Assembly: GCF_947494025.1 (NCBI RefSeq)
Contig: NZ_CANLTQ010000020.1
Location: forward strand, 1 to 52,103
Direction: 5' to 3'
Length of the DNA stretch: 52,103 bases
From: an uncultured Jannaschia sp.
GTDB taxonomy: Bacteria > Pseudomonadota > Alphaproteobacteria > Rhodobacterales > Rhodobacteraceae
How positions within the stretch are numbered: the first letter of the stretch is position 1; every line of letters starts with the position of its first letter. Below, piece after piece: positions 8,397 through 16,817 of the stretch. The notes beneath the pieces were generated by a model, which was given only the letters and a program-made list of their open reading frames with translations, was not told the DNA's origin and did no database searches. The position numbers and the translations under genes were made by a program.

Positions 8397-8524
8397 TGGC
8401 CCGGATCATCGCCGCGCTCGCGCTCTCCGCCCTGCTCGCGGGCTGCGCGACCTACACCGAACGCACGTCGCCCTGCGTGTGCAACTGGCAACCCGTCAAC
8501 GTCACAGGAGAGGCCACGGTATGA
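8396..8524 (+). CDS. Small conjugal lipoprotein, VirB7 candidate (42 aa)
   Basis: This 42-codon gene starts at the ATG overlapping the virB4 stop and ends on a TGA overlapping the virB5 start, so it is locked between two coupled genes. The product has a lipoprotein signal with lipobox LLAGC (Cys17), then a 25-residue mature part with two more cysteines (CVC). Small lipoproteins of this kind are VirB7 or related subunits that anchor VirB9 in the outer membrane. There is no other VirB7 candidate: the virB6-virB8 gap, where VirB7 usually lies, has no lipoprotein. The position is unusual, so the VirB7 role is inferred. Confidence 0.75.
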   Translation: MARIIAALALSALLAGCATYTERTSPCVCNWQPVNVTGEATV

Positions 8525-9213
8525 CCCGGAGACTTCGCAACGCGGCCGCGGCCGCGATCCTGTCCGTCCTCGCCGGCACGGCGCAGGCCCAGGGCGTGCC
8601 GACCTTCGACGCGGCCTCGGTGGCGCAGGCCATCGCCCAGCTCGAACAGATGCGGCAGGACTACGCCAACCAGATCGAGCAGCTCCAGAGCATGACCGGG
8701 AGCAAGGCAATCTCCGGCATCCTGAACTCCGCGCAGGACATCGCCGCACGGGAATCGGCCGACAGCCTGTCGGCGATCATGTCCGGCGCGATGACGAACT
8801 CGGCGATCCCCGGCAATGCCTCGGCGCTGACCGCGCGGATCGACGAGCTGAAGACGACCTTCGCCCTGCCCGACATCAATTCCTTCCTCGCCTCGGACAC
8901 GCCGCAGGACCGGGCGCTTGCCACGCAGGCCGGCGCGGGCCTCGCGGCGGTGGCCACGGCCGAGGACACCTATGCGCGGGCCAACACCTCGATGGGCCGG
9001 GTGAACGAGCTCATCGGGCAGATCGACAGCAACGCCGACCTGAAGGCGTCGGTGGATTACAACACCCGGATGCTGGGCGAGATCGCCGTGCTGCTGAACG
9101 AGAGCCTGCGGCTCCAGGCAGCGCAGGCCAACGCCACCGGGACGGACGCCCTCCTGGCAGCGCGCGAACAGGCGGCGTCCCGGACCTTTATGCGCGTGGG
9201 AGATGACGGATGA
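8521..9213 (+). CDS. virB5: VirB5 minor pilin / pilus-tip protein
   Basis: The 230-residue product has a cleavable signal peptide (about residues 1-23, ending TAQAQ) and a helical mature domain with the typical opening GVPTFDAASVAQAIAQLEQMRQDYANQIEQLQSM region. VirB5 proteins sit at the pilus tip and help recipient contact. The ATG at 8521 overlaps the preceding lipoprotein gene; upstream in-frame starts would overlap it further and lack a signal peptide. Its stop overlaps the next start by 4 bp. Confidence 0.9.
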   Translation: MTRRLRNAAAAAILSVLAGTAQAQGVPTFDAASVAQAIAQLEQMRQDYANQIEQLQSMTGSKAISGILNSAQDIAARESADSLSAIMSGAMTNSAIPGNASALTARIDELKTTFALPDINSFLASDTPQDRALATQAGAGLAAVATAEDTYARANTSMGRVNELIGQIDSNADLKASVDYNTRMLGEIAVLLNESLRLQAAQANATGTDALLAAREQAASRTFMRVGDDG

Positions 9214-9626
9214 CGATGAACTCGATCTTGGCGGCTGCGGCCGCGGCGCTGATCCTTGCCACGCCGATGGCACACGCCACCGGCGGCTCGTGGATTTGCG
9301 AGAATCAGATGGACATGGATCACGAGGAGGCCCGTGCAATCTCGGGCGCGAACAACGGACTCTACCAGATCCTGATGAAGACCCGTGAGAACTGGGACAT
9401 CGCACACAGGCGCGAGCAATGCGAAGCCTATGCGGAAGGTCGCCCTTACGAAATCTCTTGCCTGAACGATCGTCGAGACTGGGACGAGATCAAAGCGATG
9501 GTTCCCGAGGAATACTTCGGCATGTCGAGCGAGTCCCTGACGCCGCACTTCCAGGCGATCCAGAACAACACCGATGAAGCCATCGCAGTCGCTCGCTATT
9601 GCCGCGACGTCGGCGCCATCGAGTAG
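9210..9626 (+). CDS. Secreted hypothetical protein between virB5 and virB6
   Basis: This 138-residue protein has a signal peptide (about 1-23, LATPMAHA) and four cysteines in the mature part (in WICEN, REQCEAY, EISCLN and ARYCRD), suggesting two disulphides in the periplasm. The mature chain is acidic and mostly helical. It overlaps virB5 by 4 bp and precedes virB6 by 15 bp, so it belongs to the transfer operon. Other plasmids often keep an entry-exclusion lipoprotein (EexN) in this slot, but this one lacks a lipobox and I do not recognise it. Confidence 0.75.
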   Translation: MTMNSILAAAAAALILATPMAHATGGSWICENQMDMDHEEARAISGANNGLYQILMKTRENWDIAHRREQCEAYAEGRPYEISCLNDRRDWDEIKAMVPEEYFGMSSESLTPHFQAIQNNTDEAIAVARYCRDVGAIE

Positions 9627-9641
9627 CGGAGGACCGGACCG

Positions 9642-10775
9642 ATGGCGACATATGTCGAGAACACCCTGAACATGGTGGATACCGCGATTGGAAACTACGC
9701 GGAGAGCAGCTTCGCCGCGTTCGCCGGCCCGATCGCAACGGTGTGCCAAGCCATGGGCGTCGTCGGTCTGGCCTTCATCGCGATGAATGCGCTGACGCAA
9801 TGGGCGCCGATCCGTGCCAGCGAGTATCTCAAATGGGGCATCCGCTACGTCATCATTACTGCCGTCGCGACGAGTTGGGCGCAGTTCGGGCCGATCTACG
9901 ACATCGTCACCAACGTCCCCGGCGAACTGGGCGCCAAGCTCATGGGTAACGTGAACGCGCCCAATCTTAATACCGCGTTCGATCAGATGATTTCCACGAT
10001 GTTCGAGTTCTCTGACAGGCTCGGGGACGAGGCTAGCATCATCTTCGGCATCAGCATGGCTGCGATCGTGGTCTGGATCATCGGCTCGCTGATGGCGGCG
10101 GCGGCGATCATCGTGATTTCGCTCGGCAAGATCGGGCTCGGTATGGCGATCGCGCTGGCCCCGATCTTCATCCCGGCCCTCATGTTCAAGGCAACCTCCA
10201 ACCTGTTCGAGAGCTGGGTGCGCTTCACGCTCGGTTTCGCGCTGATCCCGTTGGTCATGGCGGGCGTCGTCGGTGCGATTGTCGGAATTGGCCAGGGCCT
10301 TATCGGCGATGCAAGTAATGCCACCAATCTGGAGGGCGCCGGAGGCTTTCTCATTGTCGGGGTTGGCGCGATCTTCATGACGCTGATGGTGCCCACGCTG
10401 GTCAACGGCCTGTCCGGCACGATCACCGCGACCGCCAACGGCGTGGCAATGGCTATGGGCGGAGCAGGCTACGCCGGAACGATGGCAATCGGCACCGGCA
10501 AAGGCATTCGCGCCGCCTCGCAAGCCGCGGCGCCCGTCATCGGTGGCGAGATCAGGGGGCATCAGGCCGGCCGCGCGGCCGAAGCCGCCGGGGGCAATTA
10601 CTGGGAAGGCCGCCATGCCGAGATGAAGCGCCAGAAGGAGCATCGTCTCAAGTATTCGGACTGGGCGAGCAAGTCGGCCGCAATGCACGGCAAGCAAGCC
10701 TCGGGGATCGATCGGTTCAAGGCGGCCAATGCCGGCCTGCGGGTCGAGAACCGCATAAAGGACAGGAAAGACTAG
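9642..10775 (+). CDS. virB6: VirB6 / TrbL polytopic channel protein
   Basis: VirB6 is the multi-spanning inner-membrane component that contacts the DNA substrate in the channel. The 377-residue product has five or six hydrophobic segments between about residues 30 and 270 (such as VVWIIGSLMAAAAIIVISLGK and FTLGFALIPLVMAGVVGAIVG), then a charged cytoplasmic tail. Order and topology agree with TrbL/VirB6. A GGACCG ribosome site precedes the ATG. Confidence 0.9.
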   Translation: MATYVENTLNMVDTAIGNYAESSFAAFAGPIATVCQAMGVVGLAFIAMNALTQWAPIRASEYLKWGIRYVIITAVATSWAQFGPIYDIVTNVPGELGAKLMGNVNAPNLNTAFDQMISTMFEFSDRLGDEASIIFGISMAAIVVWIIGSLMAAAAIIVISLGKIGLGMAIALAPIFIPALMFKATSNLFESWVRFTLGFALIPLVMAGVVGAIVGIGQGLIGDASNATNLEGAGGFLIVGVGAIFMTLMVPTLVNGLSGTITATANGVAMAMGGAGYAGTMAIGTGKGIRAASQAAAPVIGGEIRGHQAGRAAEAAGGNYWEGRHAEMKRQKEHRLKYSDWASKSAAMHGKQASGIDRFKAANAGLRVENRIKDRKD

Positions 10776-10778
10776 TCG

Positions 10779-10804
10779 CCGGGCCATCGCGATTGCCCGG
10801 TAGC
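10779..10804 (+). other. Inverted repeat in virB6-virB8 gap
   Basis: CCGGGC and GCCCGG form a 6-bp stem around a 10-nt loop, a few bases after the virB6 stop. No T run follows, so it is not a clear intrinsic terminator; it may adjust readthrough or mRNA stability between the two halves of the operon. The remaining 75 bp up to virB8 hold no gene. Confidence 0.3.
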
Positions 10805-10878
10805 CGACAGGTTCGACAACCAACGATCCAGCGACACTCCGCGCCCCTTGCGACGCGGCCCGGAAGGAATCTGCCCCG

Positions 10879-11553
10879 ATGGCGAAGAAAACACCCGCTG
10901 AGACCGCCGAAGCCTTCGAGAACGAGGTGTTCTTCTCGCTGCGCCGCCAGCGCAATCTCGGTTGGGTCGTGGGCGGGCTCGGCATGGGGATCGGGCTGGC
11001 CGCGGTCACGACGCTTGCCCTGACGATGCCGCTCAAGGAGACCCGGCCCTACGTCGTGATGGTGGACCGCACCACCGGCGAGTCCGAGCAGGTCGTCTCG
11101 GTCCGCCCGACCTCGCTCGACGACCAGCGCGCCGTCCTCGAGGCCGAGCTGGTGCGCTACGTCACCAACCGCGAGACCTACGACCCGAACGACAACCCCG
11201 AGCGCATCCCGCTCGTCGACGCGATGTCGGAGGCCCAGGCGCAGACGTCACTCCGGGCGATCTGGAACAGCGGCGCCGAGCAATACCCGCCCACGCTCTA
11301 TGGCGGCGAGACCGTCATCACCACGCGCGTCCGCTCGGTGTCGATCCTCGACGAGGACACCGCGCAGGTCCGCTTCGTGCGTCGGCTGGAGCGGGAGGGG
11401 ATCGCGCCCGTCGAGCGCGATTTCGTGGCGGTGGTCGGCTACCGCTTCGAGCCCCGCACGGAACGCACGCTCGATCAGGTCTGGCGCAACCCGCTGGGCT
11501 TCACCGTGACCGGCTACCGCATCGACGCCGAAACCCTCGATCCGAGAGGCTGA
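10879..11553 (+). CDS. virB8: VirB8 inner-membrane assembly protein
   Basis: VirB8 links the inner-membrane complex to the outer parts of the channel. The 224 residues comprise a cytoplasmic N-terminus, one membrane helix (about 27-50) and a periplasmic NTF2-like domain containing PYVVMVDRTTGE and the NPLGFTVTGYRID ending typical of VirB8. A GGAAGGA ribosome site precedes the ATG. The virB9 start follows after 2 bp. Confidence 0.93.
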   Translation: MAKKTPAETAEAFENEVFFSLRRQRNLGWVVGGLGMGIGLAAVTTLALTMPLKETRPYVVMVDRTTGESEQVVSVRPTSLDDQRAVLEAELVRYVTNRETYDPNDNPERIPLVDAMSEAQAQTSLRAIWNSGAEQYPPTLYGGETVITTRVRSVSILDEDTAQVRFVRRLEREGIAPVERDFVAVVGYRFEPRTERTLDQVWRNPLGFTVTGYRIDAETLDPRG

Positions 11554-11555
11554 CC

Positions 11556-12350
11556 ATGAAACTCGCCCTCCCCTTCCTGGCGCTTCTCGCCGTCGCCAGC
11601 CCGGTCCTCGCGGAGACGCAGCCGCGCCCCTACCCGCAGGACAGCCGCATCCGGTGGTTCAGCTACGACGAGCACGAGGTCTACCGGCTCGACACCTACA
11701 TGCGCTTCATCACCTCGATCGAGTTCGAGCCCGGCGAGAACATCGAGTCCGTGCAGGTGGGCGACAGTGAGAGCTGGCAGATCGTCCGCCTCGACCGCGG
11801 CGACATCCTGTCGGTGAAGCCGCTGATCGAGGGCGCCTACACCAACATGACGGTCTACACCAACCAGCGGCCCTACACGTTCGAGCTGCGCGCGCGCTCG
11901 GGCCAGGTCGGCGCGCCCAACCTGAACTACCGGGTCAGCTTCCGTTACCCCGGGGTCGAGGCGCAGGCCCGTCGCGCGGCGATCGAGCGGGCTGAGCGGC
12001 CAAAAGACTTCAACTATTACGCCGCCGGCGACGCGACCGATCTGAAGCCCATACAGGTCTACGACGACGGGCGCCGGACGATCTTCGTCTTTCCCCAGAA
12101 CGCCCGGCGGCCCGGCATCTTCCTCGTCGGGCCGGATGGACGCGAGAGCATCGTCAACGTCCGCCACGCCGAGAACGCCTCGGTCGTCGACCGTGTGTCG
12201 GACCGCTGGACGATCCGCATCGGCGACGAGGAGATCTGCGTGGCGCATGGCGACGTGATCCGCTCGGTGCCGGGCGGGCGCCGCGCCCCGCAGCTCGGCC
12301 AGGGCTACGGCTACGATCCCGAAATCCGAGGCACGGTGGTGACGAAATGA
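11556..12350 (+). CDS. virB9: VirB9 outer-membrane-complex protein
   Basis: The 264-residue product has a signal peptide (about 1-19, LAVASPVLAE). The VirB9/CagX fold follows: an N-terminal beta domain (YRLDTYMRFITSIEFEPGENIE) and a C-terminal domain (FNYYAAG..PIQVYDDGRRTIFVFP). VirB9 forms the core complex with VirB10 and the VirB7-type lipoprotein. The frame opening upstream at 10962 is a shadow of virB8. Its stop overlaps the virB10 start. Confidence 0.93.
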   Translation: MKLALPFLALLAVASPVLAETQPRPYPQDSRIRWFSYDEHEVYRLDTYMRFITSIEFEPGENIESVQVGDSESWQIVRLDRGDILSVKPLIEGAYTNMTVYTNQRPYTFELRARSGQVGAPNLNYRVSFRYPGVEAQARRAAIERAERPKDFNYYAAGDATDLKPIQVYDDGRRTIFVFPQNARRPGIFLVGPDGRESIVNVRHAENASVVDRVSDRWTIRIGDEEICVAHGDVIRSVPGGRRAPQLGQGYGYDPEIRGTVVTK

Positions 12351-13651
12351 GCGATCAGGAAGCAAACTCACGCGACCAGATGATCGACGGCGGGTCGCAA
12401 GGCGGCCGCGGCCGTGCCATAGCCGGGGTCGCGTTTCTCGGCGCGGTCGGCCTTGTCGCCTACTTCATGTTCACGCCCGCCTCGATGGACACCGGCGGGA
12501 CCGACACGTCGCAGACGCAGGAGATGCAGAGAGAAGAGACAGCGCCGGCGGTGGATACGGCCATGCCGGCCGTCCAGACTTCGGATCAACCCGACACGAC
12601 GCCGATCCCTGCCGTGATGGCCCCCGAGACGGCGCCGGTTCCGGGCAACGATGGCAGCGCCGCCGATCGCCAGCGGATTTCCGATCTCGAAGCGCAGCTC
12701 GAAGCTCTTCGGGAAGCACAAAACGGTAATGACCCAGCCGTCGAACAGGCTTTGCAGGAAATGCAGGACAAGCTCGACCGGGAGCGGCAAGAAGCAGACG
12801 CGCGCTACCAGGCGCTGCTGACCCAGCTTTCGCAGAACACTGGCGGCAACACTGGCATGAGCGAGGACGAACGCGCCGCGCGTCAGCGTCTCGAAGAAGA
12901 GCGCCAGCGCCGGGCGGCGATCGCCGAGGCGCAGATCATGTCGAACGGCATCGTCCTCGATGCGGCGGGCGCGAAGACAGGCGCCGGCCAGGGTGCGGCG
13001 GCCGAGGCCGGTGGCGGTTCCGGCCGCACGCTGTCGTCGAACGAGCAGTTCATTCAGGACGCCAGCACACAGAGCTACGACACCGTACGCGCCACCCGGA
13101 TCGCCAACCCGGGCCGGACCATCGTGCAGGGCACGACGCTGAACGCCGTGCTGGAGACCGCCGTCTCCACCGAGCTGCCCGGCATGATCCGCGCCGTCGT
13201 GACCGACGACGTGATGAGCTACGACGGCCTGAACGTCCTGATCCCGCAGGGCACGCGCCTGATCGGGTCGTACAACTCAGACGTCTCAGTCATCCAGGAC
13301 CGGGTGCAGATGGCCTGGAACCGGGCGGTGACGCCCGAGGGCGTCAGCGTCGAGCTGGGCGGCCACGGCGCCGACGCGCTCGGCATGTCGGGACAGGTCG
13401 GCACGGTGGACAGCCGGTTCCGCCAGCGGTTCGGCTCGGCCGCGCTGATCTCGCTGATCGGCGCCGGGCCGGATGTGGTCATCCGCGACGACACGCGGGG
13501 CGACGCGGCGGACGCGATGCAGGACGTGGGCGACGATCTCGCCAACGCCACGCAGGGCGTGATGGGCGCTTACCTGAACGCCGGACCGGTCATCTACATC
13601 GACCAGGGCGTCGACATGACGGTCTTCGTCAATAGAGACCTGGTGTTTTGA
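12347..13651 (+). CDS. virB10: VirB10 core-complex protein
   Basis: VirB10 spans both membranes and senses ATP use by the channel motors. The 434 residues have a short cytoplasmic tail, a membrane helix (about 24-42), a Thr/Pro-rich periplasmic stretch, a long charged coiled-coil (about 105-190), and the TrbI/VirB10 beta-barrel domain (VQGTTLNAVLETAVSTELPGMIRAVV..LIPQGTRLIGSY) to the C-terminus. It overlaps virB9 by 4 bp and virB11 by 4 bp. Confidence 0.94.
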   Translation: MSDQEANSRDQMIDGGSQGGRGRAIAGVAFLGAVGLVAYFMFTPASMDTGGTDTSQTQEMQREETAPAVDTAMPAVQTSDQPDTTPIPAVMAPETAPVPGNDGSAADRQRISDLEAQLEALREAQNGNDPAVEQALQEMQDKLDRERQEADARYQALLTQLSQNTGGNTGMSEDERAARQRLEEERQRRAAIAEAQIMSNGIVLDAAGAKTGAGQGAAAEAGGGSGRTLSSNEQFIQDASTQSYDTVRATRIANPGRTIVQGTTLNAVLETAVSTELPGMIRAVVTDDVMSYDGLNVLIPQGTRLIGSYNSDVSVIQDRVQMAWNRAVTPEGVSVELGGHGADALGMSGQVGTVDSRFRQRFGSAALISLIGAGPDVVIRDDTRGDAADAMQDVGDDLANATQGVMGAYLNAGPVIYIDQGVDMTVFVNRDLVF

Positions 13652-14640
13652 ACCAGCCTCCGAGCCCCGCCAGCTACGCCGAGCAGGGCCTTCTGCCGCT
13701 GCGCGATCTCCTCGTCTCCGAAGACGTCAACGAGGTCGTCATCAACCCCGACCGCAGCGTCTGGGTCGAGTACGCGCAGCGTGGCCACATGGAGCGATGG
13801 GACGGAACGATCCCACCCGATCGCTTGTCGGCGCTCGGCGCCCATCTCGCCGGCGAGGCCAAGACCCAGCTTGGCCGCCACCACCCCATCGTCTCGGGCC
13901 GGGTCCATGTCTTCGGTCAATCCATGCGCGTGCAGGTCATCGTGCCCCCCGCGATCGAGACCGGCGTGTCGGTGTCGATCCGCAAGTACGTCTCCCGCAT
14001 CCTCGAACTGCACGAAGTGGGCTTCCTCATGGGGGCCGAGGTCGATGTCGAGGCACAGCGGCGCAACCGGCTGGAGACGTTGCGCGCGCTGGCCGAGGCC
14101 GGCGATCTCGCGAACCTCATGCACCGGGCCGTCACCGGGAAGCTCAACATCCTCGTCTCCGGCGGCACGTCCTCGGGCAAGACCACCCTCGCCCGCGCGA
14201 TCATGTCGATGGCCGACCGGGGCGAGCGCATGGTCACGATCGAGGACGCGCCCGAGCTGCACCTGCCGCATCCGAACACTGTGGGCCTCGTGGCCGACCG
14301 GCGGACGGACTCGGAACGCTCCCCGGCCCGGCTTCTCGAAAGCGCGCTGCGGATGCGGCCCGACCGACTGATCCTGGGCGAAATCCGCGGCGCCGAGGCG
14401 TTCAACTTCCTCGAGGCGATCAACACCGGGCATCCCGGCTCGATCAGCACCATCCACGCCGACAGCCCGCAACTCGCGCTCGAACGCATGGCGATGATGG
14501 TGCTGCGTGCGGGCCTCGATCTCGGCCGGGACGACATCCTCGACTACGCCCGCGCCACCATCGACCTCGTGATACAGACAGGACGCCACGAGGGGCGTCG
14601 TGGCGTCCTGCAAGTGTTCATGCCGACTTTGGTAGACTAA
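13648..14640 (+). CDS. virB11: VirB11 secretion ATPase
   Basis: This hexameric traffic ATPase acts at the channel base. The 330 residues carry Walker A GGTSSGKTT (near residue 172), Walker B LILGEIRGAEAF (near 241) and the His box GHPGSISTIHAD. The start is a TTG at 13648 overlapping the virB10 stop; no ATG lies nearby, and the family N-terminus (YAEQGLLPLRDLLVSEDVNEVVIN) follows directly. It ends the operon; its TAA overlaps the TAG of convergent virD4 by 3 bp, with no terminator between them. Confidence 0.94.
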   Translation: MNQPPSPASYAEQGLLPLRDLLVSEDVNEVVINPDRSVWVEYAQRGHMERWDGTIPPDRLSALGAHLAGEAKTQLGRHHPIVSGRVHVFGQSMRVQVIVPPAIETGVSVSIRKYVSRILELHEVGFLMGAEVDVEAQRRNRLETLRALAEAGDLANLMHRAVTGKLNILVSGGTSSGKTTLARAIMSMADRGERMVTIEDAPELHLPHPNTVGLVADRRTDSERSPARLLESALRMRPDRLILGEIRGAEAFNFLEAINTGHPGSISTIHADSPQLALERMAMMVLRAGLDLGRDDILDYARATIDLVIQTGRHEGRRGVLQVFMPTLVD

Positions 14641-16787
14641 GCGTCGAACGAGTCTTCGGAATTACCTTTGTTTCGAGCGTGGCTCGCTTGGGCCTCCGCG
14701 AGATTCGTCTTCTTCAAACTCGGTTTATTGACGAAATTTGCGTTCTCTTTTGCATCCGCCTCAGATTGGGTTGGAGTGACTTCGCTATTGCCTGACGCAT
14801 TGTCCGTTTGTCCGGTGTCGTCTTGATCGGGGTCCGGACGATACAGCTTCTGCGCGACAATGAGCGCCTCGCTCATATGTCGCCACTGGTTGCGAACCGA
14901 GTAGACATGCTGCTCGTCGGCCGGTTCGGCAGCCAAGTCAGCATCGTCTTCGACGGTCGGTGTTTCAGCGGTGTCTTGCGTCTCCGGTTCGACCTTGGCC
15001 TCGACCGGGGCGGCGACGGCGGCTGGCTCCTCCTCGACGGGTCGATGGTCCGCGATCGGATTGACGGCGGCCCCGCCTTGCGTCGGCTTGGGCACGACGG
15101 GCTCCTGCGGGATCGCAAGCGGCTCGTCGGGAAGCTCCGGGGGTTCGGGATAGGGGCCGGTCTGACCCTCAAACAACGGCTTGAGCACCCGGTCCTGGTC
15201 GTACAGCACCTTCCTGACGAGGATCGGGTTGGAGTTCTGGACCAGGGCCACGATCAGATCGTCGCCAAGCATCCGAAGCTGCTCGGGACGGATCAGCGGA
15301 GCGCCATCTTCGCGCTCTTGGTACGAGGTCGACAGATCGCCCCCCTTCCACGATTTCGACCGCGACTTGCGGGTGAAGTCGCCGATCGCGGAGCTGATGT
15401 AGGCTGGCGTGTCCTTGTCGGCCGGGGCCATGAAGAGCTGCATCCGGCAGTTCGCGAGAATCACCGCCGCGCCCTCCTTGCCGTAGACGTCGAGCGAGGA
15501 GATCGTCTGCACCACGATCATGATCCGGCCGCCGTAGCTGCGGAGCGTGGCGATCGCCGAGACCAGCACATCCATTTTTCCGAGGGCCGGGAACTCGTCG
15601 AGACAGAACAGGACCGTGTATTTCTCGCCCTTCTCCAGATCGGGTTCCGCTCGCTGCATGATGGAGATCGTCTGCTGGAACATCAGGCGGATGAGCGGAG
15701 CCAGCGGGACAAGATCGTTGGGGGAGACGACGAGATAGATCGAGGCGGGCTCGGAGCGCAGCGTCTTGATCGAGAAGTCCGAGGCCGACGTCGCTGCCCG
15801 CACGGCCGGATCGGCCCAGAGGCTCAGGCCACCGTCGCTCAGCACCGAAAGGTAGGAGCTGAGGATGCGCGCCTCCATGCCCCCCATCTTGTAGAAGATC
15901 TTCTTGGCTTCCGGGGATTTCACCTCGTCGCCCAGCTTGCGAAGCGTGGCGAAGGCATCGCCGGGTTGCGAGAGCGCGTCGAAGACCGCACCGATGGTCG
16001 GCGTCTTGCGCTCGACCGCGAGCATCGCCGTGGCCGCGAAGATGTCGCGCGCGCCTTCTAGGAAGCCCTGGCCGTTGCCATGCGCGATAATGAAGGAGGC
16101 GGCGAGCCGCCGCGCCTCGGTGAACCGGCGGCGCTCATGCGTGTCGGCCACATCCTGCAAGGGGTTGTAGCGATGCGTCCGGCCGTCTTCGGCATAGGGC
16201 GAGAACTTGTAGACCGCATCGCCGAACGAGACGCGACGCCGGCTGGTCTTGGCGAACAGCTCGCCCTTGAGATCGAGCACGAGGATCGAGCCCGGATAGA
16301 CCAGGATCGTCGGGATCACGACGCTGCGGGTCTTCCCCGATCCGGTCGGAGCCGAAGTGATGCTGTGCGGAATGTCCCGAGACGACAGGAAGTCCGCCCT
16401 CGATTTCGGCGTACCGACCTTTCCGTAGATCGGGCCGTTCAACGTCTTGAGGGGCGTGAGGAGACGGGACCGCTTCATCTCGGCCTTCGTTGCCCACCGG
16501 GCCGAGCCATGACTGGTGAGCTGGCGCTTGGTGCCGAACGCAGGGATCGCGATCGCCAGCGCAATCCCGAGGCCGCCCCAGATCATCAGCGCCGTACGGA
16601 TTGGCTCAAGCGTGGTGATGCCGCCGAGGGTCGCGGGCAGGAAGTCGAAGATCGTGGTGAAGCCGACATTCGCGACGTCGCGCCCGGTGACCCAGGACGC
16701 ATAGGCGCCGGCCGCGATTGCCCCGAGCATCAGCCCGATCACGAGGCCGCCCAGAGCCAGAGGCAGGATGGATTTTGCAGGTGACAT
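14637..16787 (-). CDS. virD4: VirD4 type IV coupling protein
   Basis: The coupling protein docks the relaxase-DNA complex to the secretion channel. The 716 residues have two N-terminal membrane helices (about 8-30 and 64-84), Walker A APTGSGKT at 146-153, Walker B VLFCLDEFPALGK near 395, and the TraG/VirD4 core to about residue 560. The last 150 residues form a Pro/Glu/Ala-rich acidic tail ending in polar repeats, longer than in Ti VirD4; it may be a disordered docking region. It is convergent with virB11 and about 30 bp downstream of the relaxase gene. Confidence 0.95.
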   Translation of the reverse strand: MSPAKSILPLALGGLVIGLMLGAIAAGAYASWVTGRDVANVGFTTIFDFLPATLGGITTLEPIRTALMIWGGLGIALAIAIPAFGTKRQLTSHGSARWATKAEMKRSRLLTPLKTLNGPIYGKVGTPKSRADFLSSRDIPHSITSAPTGSGKTRSVVIPTILVYPGSILVLDLKGELFAKTSRRRVSFGDAVYKFSPYAEDGRTHRYNPLQDVADTHERRRFTEARRLAASFIIAHGNGQGFLEGARDIFAATAMLAVERKTPTIGAVFDALSQPGDAFATLRKLGDEVKSPEAKKIFYKMGGMEARILSSYLSVLSDGGLSLWADPAVRAATSASDFSIKTLRSEPASIYLVVSPNDLVPLAPLIRLMFQQTISIMQRAEPDLEKGEKYTVLFCLDEFPALGKMDVLVSAIATLRSYGGRIMIVVQTISSLDVYGKEGAAVILANCRMQLFMAPADKDTPAYISSAIGDFTRKSRSKSWKGGDLSTSYQEREDGAPLIRPEQLRMLGDDLIVALVQNSNPILVRKVLYDQDRVLKPLFEGQTGPYPEPPELPDEPLAIPQEPVVPKPTQGGAAVNPIADHRPVEEEPAAVAAPVEAKVEPETQDTAETPTVEDDADLAAEPADEQHVYSVRNQWRHMSEALIVAQKLYRPDPDQDDTGQTDNASGNSEVTPTQSEADAKENANFVNKPSLKKTNLAEAQASHARNKGNSEDSFDA

Positions 16788-16817
16788 TCTGTCTGTCCTT
16801 GTTGTCCGGAGTTCGTC

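Noticed and set aside
9057-11036. 659-codon minus-strand frame opposite virB6 and virB8
   Set aside because: Crosses gene borders of the virB operon, and its composition is that of an antisense shadow.
14637-14640. Missing terminator between convergent virB11 and virD4 as a sign of assembly error
   Set aside because: Overlapping convergent stops are common in compact transfer regions, and both proteins have normal ends.
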